DNA from: JAZFYD01 sp036443405 | Lineage (GTDB): Bacteria; Planctomycetota; PLA2 | Direction: 5' to 3' | Length of the DNA stretch: 11,851 bases | Assembly: GCA_036443405.1 (NCBI GenBank) | Contig: JAZFYD010000044.1 | Coordinates: forward strand, 1 to 11,851 | Part shown: in pieces, positions 8,546 to 11,851 of the stretch | Layout of the letters: each line of letters opens with the position of its first letter | Position numbering within the stretch: position 1 is the stretch's first letter | Made by a program: the position numbers and the translations under genes | The notes under the pieces: model-generated | What the model was told of the DNA's origin: nothing | The model's input: only the letters and a program-made list of their open reading frames with translations | The model's database searches: none

Positions 8546-9591
8546 GAGACCTTCTCCGGATCGTACATGGGCCCGTCCGGCTCGTGCAGCCAGCACGCGG
8601 CGGTATGGCCGGGCGAGATTTCGCGAAGCGGCGGTTCGTTCGTGACGCAGTGTTCCGTCGCGAACTCGCAGCGGTTGTGGAACTTGCAGCCGTCGGCGAA
8701 TTCGAGCGGGTTCGGCACGGTGCCCGGGATCGTCGCGAGGCGCTCGCGGTCGCCGGTCATCGAGGGGATGGAACGGAAGAGCCCGCGTGTGTAAGGGTGC
8801 CTGGGCGACTGGAACAGGTCCGTGACCTCGGCCATCTCGACGATCTTGCTCGCGTACATGACCACGACGCGGTGCGCTGTCTCCGCGATCACGCCGAGAT
8901 CGTGGGTGATCATCAGGACGGACATGCCGAGCTCCTCCTGGAGTCCGCGGATCAGATCGAGGATCTGCGCCTGGATCGTCACGTCGAGCGCGGTCGTCGG
9001 TTCGTCCGCGATGAGCAGTTTCGGGTTGCACGAAAGGGCCATCGCGATCATGACGCGCTGCCGCATCCCGCCCGACATCTGGTGCGGATACTCGTCCACC
9101 CGCTGCGCGGGCGACGGGATGCCGACTTTCTCCAGCATCTCGATCGCGCGGGCGCGCGCGTCCCGGCGCCCCAGGCCGAGGTGGATCTTCACGGCCTCCT
9201 CGATCTGGTTGCCGACGGTGAACACCGGATTCAGCGAGGTCATCGGCTCCTGGAAGATCATGCCGATCTTGCCGCCGCGGATCTGCCGCATGCGCTTGGC
9301 GCTGACCGTCACGAGATCCTCGCCGTCGAACCAGATGGATCCCGATTCGATCTTGCCTGGGGGCATCGGGATCAGGCGCATGATCGAGAGCGCGGTGACG
9401 GACTTGCCGCAGCCGCTCTCCCCAACCACGCCGACGGTCTCGCCGGCCGCGGCCTCGTAGGAAACTTCGTTGACGGACTTCACCACGCCCTCATCCGTGT
9501 GGAAGAAGGTGCAAAGGCCGTCGATCTTTAAGAGGGGCTCGCCGTTTGTCCGCGGTTTTTCCGCGGGCGCAGCGGACGTTGCTTCGTCCAT
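8542..9591 (-). CDS. oppD: Oligopeptide/dipeptide ABC transporter ATP-binding protein, OppD/DppD type
   Basis: ATPase subunit of 349 aa, partner of the following OppF-type protein. Walker A is GESGCGKSV (residues 57-65), the Q-loop IFQEPMTSLNP (Q114), the signature SGGM (173-176), Walker B LLIADE (D196, E197) and the H-loop His H230. DEPTTALDVTIQAQ is the D-subunit form. The C-terminal peptide-transporter region includes RHPYTRGLFRSIPS and four Cys (302, 308, 315, 333). The first 17 residues are a polar, Ala/Pro-rich extension. The ATG at 9591 is the only Met before the domain; no Shine-Dalgarno precedes it, but a promoter lies directly upstream. The reading frame continues open upstream across the opposite-strand gene, which I regard as a G+C artefact. 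No permease (oppB, oppC) or binding-protein gene is adjacent. The name dppD is equally possible. Confidence 0.95.
8550..8557 (-). promoter_or_regulatory. Shine-Dalgarno of oppF supporting a TTG start
   Basis: GGAGAAGG on the minus strand, inside the 3' end of oppD, ends 4 bases before TTG at 8545. With the 3-base TTGA overlap it indicates translational coupling of oppF to oppD and fixes the unusual start codon. Confidence 0.7.
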
Positions 9592-9600
9592 GTCTGGGGA

Positions 9601-9630
9601 AGGATAGGGGCGGTTCGAGCGGTGGGTCAA
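9601..9630 (-). promoter_or_regulatory. Sigma-70-type promoter of the oppD operon
   Basis: On the minus strand TTGACC (9630-9625) is followed after 18 bases by TATCCT (9606-9601). These match the consensus TTGACA/TATAAT at 5 of 6 and 4 of 6 positions. The -10 box ends 9 bases before the oppD ATG, so a start 6-8 bases downstream would leave a leader of only about 1-3 bases. Confidence 0.55.
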
Positions 9631-9632
9631 GA

Positions 9633-9638
9633 TAGAAT
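9633..9638 (+). promoter_or_regulatory. Possible -10 box of the phosphodiesterase-like gene
   Basis: TAGAAT matches TATAAT at 5 of 6 positions. It overlaps the ATG at 9637 and ends 7 bases before an in-frame GTG at 9646, so transcription from it would yield a leaderless message starting at or near that GTG. No -35 is seen. It lies 2 bases from the -35 of the oppD promoter on the other strand. Confidence 0.3.
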
Positions 9639-10368
9639 GCCGGCCGTGAGCGAACGGGTCGTCTTCGAAGCGCTCGGTGTGGCCGGCGCGCCGGCGCCAG
9701 GCCGCCTCACAACCACGTTCCGGGCGGGATCCCTGCTCGTGGATGCCGGGGCCTTCGCCCACGGCCTGGCGGGCCCGGAAGCGGACAAGATCAAGGACGT
9801 GCTCCTGACCCACGCGCACCTGGACCACACCCTTGGGCTCCCGTTTCGTCTTGCCCACGCCCGACTTAGGGTCTGGGGCCTCGAGGAAGTCCTGGACGCG
9901 GTCCGCGAAAGTCTCCTGGACGGGCGTATCTACCCGGACATGAGCGATCGCGTGGACTGGCGCCCCCTCGAAATCGGGCAGACGGCCGCGATCGGAGAAT
10001 TCGAGGTTCGGGTGGGGCCGGCGGCGCACGGGGTGCCGTGCCTCAGCTTCGCGCTCAAGGAGAACGGGCGAACCACCGTGATCGTCGGCGATACGAGCCG
10101 TCAGGATCCGGTGGTCGAGTGGGTCGCCGGGGAGGCGCCCGACCGCGTGGTGCTGGAGTGCTCGTTTCCCGATCGGCTCCGGGAGCTGGCGGTGGAATGG
10201 GGGCATCAGAGTCCCAGCGATTTTTTGCACTGGCGCAAGGCGCTGGGTCCGAAACCGGCGTTTTTCGTGACGCACCTCAAGCCGGGCCTCGAAGACGAAA
10301 TCGAAAACGAACTGAGCGCGCTTTCCGACCCCGCGCTCACCGTCCTGCGCCAAGGCGACCGCTTCTAG
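9637..10368 (+). CDS. Metallo-beta-lactamase-fold hydrolase, class II cyclic-nucleotide phosphodiesterase-like
   Basis: Product of 243 aa from ATG 9637. The metal site is complete: THAHLDHTLGL (H59, H61, D63, H64), H131 in AAHGVPCLSF, D152 in IVGDTS, and H213 in FVTHLKP. HxHLDHxxG, followed later by an HG-x-P-x-L-SF segment, the VGDTS turn, LECSFPD and GHQSPSDFL, follows the order seen in class II 3',5'-cyclic-nucleotide phosphodiesterases (yeast PDE1, Vibrio CpdP). Hydrolysis of cAMP or cGMP is therefore the best guess. No signal peptide, so probably cytoplasmic. Other metallo-beta-lactamase hydrolases, such as RNase Z relatives, are the alternative. In-frame starts exist at GTG 9622, ATG 9637 and GTG 9646, none with a Shine-Dalgarno; 9646 fits a leaderless message. 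The gene is 21 bases before selB and divergent from oppD. Confidence 0.83.
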   Translation: MPAVSERVVFEALGVAGAPAPGRLTTTFRAGSLLVDAGAFAHGLAGPEADKIKDVLLTHAHLDHTLGLPFRLAHARLRVWGLEEVLDAVRESLLDGRIYPDMSDRVDWRPLEIGQTAAIGEFEVRVGPAAHGVPCLSFALKENGRTTVIVGDTSRQDPVVEWVAGEAPDRVVLECSFPDRLRELAVEWGHQSPSDFLHWRKALGPKPAFFVTHLKPGLEDEIENELSALSDPALTVLRQGDRF

Positions 10369-10371
10369 AAT
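10366..10371 (+). promoter_or_regulatory. Possible -10 box of selB
   Basis: TAGAAT contains the stop codon of the preceding gene (TAG 10366-10368) and ends 18 bases before the selB ATG. No -35 match and no Shine-Dalgarno before selB are seen. Co-transcription with the preceding gene is the alternative. Confidence 0.25.
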
Positions 10372-10389
10372 CGCGTACTCTTCTCACCG

Positions 10390-11851
10390 ATGCCGGAAAG
10401 CGCCCAGACCACCCCCGTCACGATCGGCACGGCCGGCCACATCGACCACGGCAAGACGCTGTTGGTCGAGAAACTCACCGGCATGCGCGCCGACCGCCCG
10501 TACGAGCGCGAACGCGGCATGACCATCGACATCGGATACGCCGAAATGACGGCGCCGGATGGCCAACGCATCGGGTTTGTGGACCTGCCCGGACACGAGC
10601 GCTTCATTCGCAACATGGTCGCCGGCGCGAGTGGCATCGACCTCGCACTGCTCGTGGTCGCGGCCGATGACGGGGTCATGCCGCAGACCCGCGAGCACAT
10701 GGAGATTCTCGATCTCCTCGGCGTAAACCGAGGCGTCGTCGTCCTGAACAAGGTCGATCTCGTGGACGAAGAGATGCGCGAGCTGGCGCTCGAGGAGCTG
10801 TCCGAATTCCTGGAGGACACCGGCCTGAAGGACGCGCCGATCCTGGCGTGCTCGGCCGAAACCGGCGAGGGCGTGGACGCGGTGCGCAAGGCCCTCAACG
10901 GGCTCATCTCGCGAAACCAGCGCGAGAACGACCCCGGCGCGTTTTTTCTCGCTGTCCAGCGCACGTTCGCGGCGACCGGATTCGGCTGCATCGCGACGGG
11001 GGTGCCGGCCGCGGGCGGGGTAGGCCCGGGTGACGAACTCGAGCTGCTGCCGAGCGGCAAGAAGGCGCGGGTCCGTGCGATCCAGGTCTATCACGAGCCC
11101 GCCGAACGGGCCTCGGCAGGCCACCGCACCGCTCTGAACCTCTCCGGCGTCTCGAAGGACGAGGTCGAGCGCGGGATGGTCGTCGCCGCGCCGGGCGCGT
11201 ACCGGCCCACCCGCCATATCGCCGTCCGGCTGAATGTTCTGAGTTCCGCCAAGCGGCCGGTGAAACACGCGGCGGGCGCGCGTTTTCTGAGCGGGACGTT
11301 GGAGGAGATGGCCAAGATCTACCTCCCGAGCGGCGACGCGCTGATGCCGGGCGAGAGCGCCATCGTCGAGATCCGAACCGGGGAGACGGTCGCGGTGAAG
11401 GACGGCGCGCCGTTCATCGTACGCAGCGACAACGCCAAGGAGACCATCGGCGGCGGCATCGTCGTTTCGTCGATGGAAGACCCCATCGGACGAAAGGACC
11501 CGGAGCGGGTCGCGAAACTCGAAGCGTGGGAAAGCGCACTATCGAGCGCCCGCGATCGTGTGCTCGGCGCGCTCGAGTCCGGGGGCGCGTCCGCGCCGCG
11601 TGCGCTCGCCGTCCGCTGCCAGTTGGACCCGCATGCGGTGAACGAGATTCTTGCGACCCTCGAGCGCGAGGAGCGGGCGACACAGCTCGTGGATGGGACG
11701 TTTGTTTTGCACGCGCGCTTGACCGAGGCGATCGCCGAGGTGCCGCACCAGCTCGAACGGATGCACAAGAAGAACCCGCTGCTCGCGACCCTGGCCGTGG
11801 CGGACGTGCGGGACGCGCTCGGGTACTCAGAAGCCGTGCTCATGTCCGCGC
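10390..11851 (+). CDS. selB: Selenocysteine-specific translation elongation factor SelB (3' end beyond window)
   Basis: Partial gene; 487 codons are visible. SelB is a GTPase that carries selenocysteyl-tRNA to the ribosome at UGA codons marked by a SECIS hairpin. All G motifs are present: G1 AGHIDHGKT (residues 15-23), G2 region RGMTIDIGYA (T45), G3 DLPGH (65-69), G4 NKVD (120-123) and G5 SAE (155-157). RADRPYERERGMTID and DDGVMPQTREH are typical of SelB rather than EF-Tu. Beta-barrel domain II follows from about residue 185 (GFGCIATGVPAAGGVGPGDELEL, LPSGKKARVRAIQ), then domain III. The C-terminal winged-helix region that binds SECIS begins at about residue 380 and is cut by the edge. No Shine-Dalgarno precedes the ATG. 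The partner genes selA, selD and selC are not in the window. The organism therefore presumably makes selenoproteins. Confidence 0.96.
   Translation, partial: MPESAQTTPVTIGTAGHIDHGKTLLVEKLTGMRADRPYERERGMTIDIGYAEMTAPDGQRIGFVDLPGHERFIRNMVAGASGIDLALLVVAADDGVMPQTREHMEILDLLGVNRGVVVLNKVDLVDEEMRELALEELSEFLEDTGLKDAPILACSAETGEGVDAVRKALNGLISRNQRENDPGAFFLAVQRTFAATGFGCIATGVPAAGGVGPGDELELLPSGKKARVRAIQVYHEPAERASAGHRTALNLSGVSKDEVERGMVVAAPGAYRPTRHIAVRLNVLSSAKRPVKHAAGARFLSGTLEEMAKIYLPSGDALMPGESAIVEIRTGETVAVKDGAPFIVRSDNAKETIGGGIVVSSMEDPIGRKDPERVAKLEAWESALSSARDRVLGALESGGASAPRALAVRCQLDPHAVNEILATLEREERATQLVDGTFVLHARLTEAIAEVPHQLERMHKKNPLLATLAVADVRDALGYSEAVLMSA

Noticed and set aside
9592..10353. Open minus-strand frame continuing upstream from oppD through the whole opposite gene (about 254 codons)
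   Set aside because: It lies opposite a gene with an intact metal site, its translation is rich in Arg/His/Pro without any domain, and the oppD domain begins shortly after the ATG at 9591. Typical of G+C-rich DNA.
10384..11268. 294-codon minus-strand frame opposite selB
   Set aside because: The plus strand has all five G motifs of SelB; the antisense product has no recognisable feature.

Overview
This is a G+C-rich, densely coding bacterial window with nine protein genes, two of them cut by the window edges. No RNA gene, mobile element, CRISPR array or prophage gene was seen. The content is mostly housekeeping: DNA uptake, lipid II flipping, an RNA polymerase subunit, peptide-import ATPases and selenocysteine translation. 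The phylum cannot be fixed from this sequence. The omega subunit, the exported HEAT-repeat/cyclophilin fusion and the use of SelB would fit a G+C-rich lineage such as Planctomycetota, Acidobacteriota or Myxococcota, but that is only a guess.

Layout, left to right. (1) 1-1087, minus: an exported M28-family zinc peptidase with a PA domain; its C-terminal end lies outside the window. (2) 1238-3532, plus: a full-length ComEC/Rec2 DNA-uptake channel, divergent from the peptidase. (3) 3591-5561, plus: an exported protein of HEAT-like repeats fused to a C-terminal cyclophilin domain. (4) A four-gene minus-strand cluster, read in the order oppD (9591-8542), oppF (8545-7529), murJ (7501-5933), rpoZ (5885-5640). 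Its genes overlap or are separated by 27-47 bases, so it probably forms one operon. It pairs the two ATPases of an oligopeptide/dipeptide importer, without permeases or a binding protein, with the lipid II flippase and the RNA polymerase omega subunit. (5) 9637-10368, plus: a metallo-beta-lactamase-fold enzyme resembling class II cyclic-nucleotide phosphodiesterases, divergent from oppD. (6) 10390 to the right edge, plus: selB, the selenocysteine-specific elongation factor, 21 bases after the phosphodiesterase-like gene.

The less ordinary signals concern gene starts. The oppD/phosphodiesterase intergenic region is only 45 bases and holds a good sigma-70-type promoter for oppD whose -10 box ends 9 bases before the ATG, so the mRNA would be nearly leaderless. 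Several genes at the head of transcription units have TAnnAT hexamers just upstream and no convincing Shine-Dalgarno, whereas oppF and rpoZ, inside the operon, have clear ones. Two genes, murJ and the HEAT-cyclophilin gene, show local duplication of their start-codon region. I found no clearly new multi-gene system; the most testable points are the orphan oppDF-murJ-rpoZ operon and the start-site architecture.
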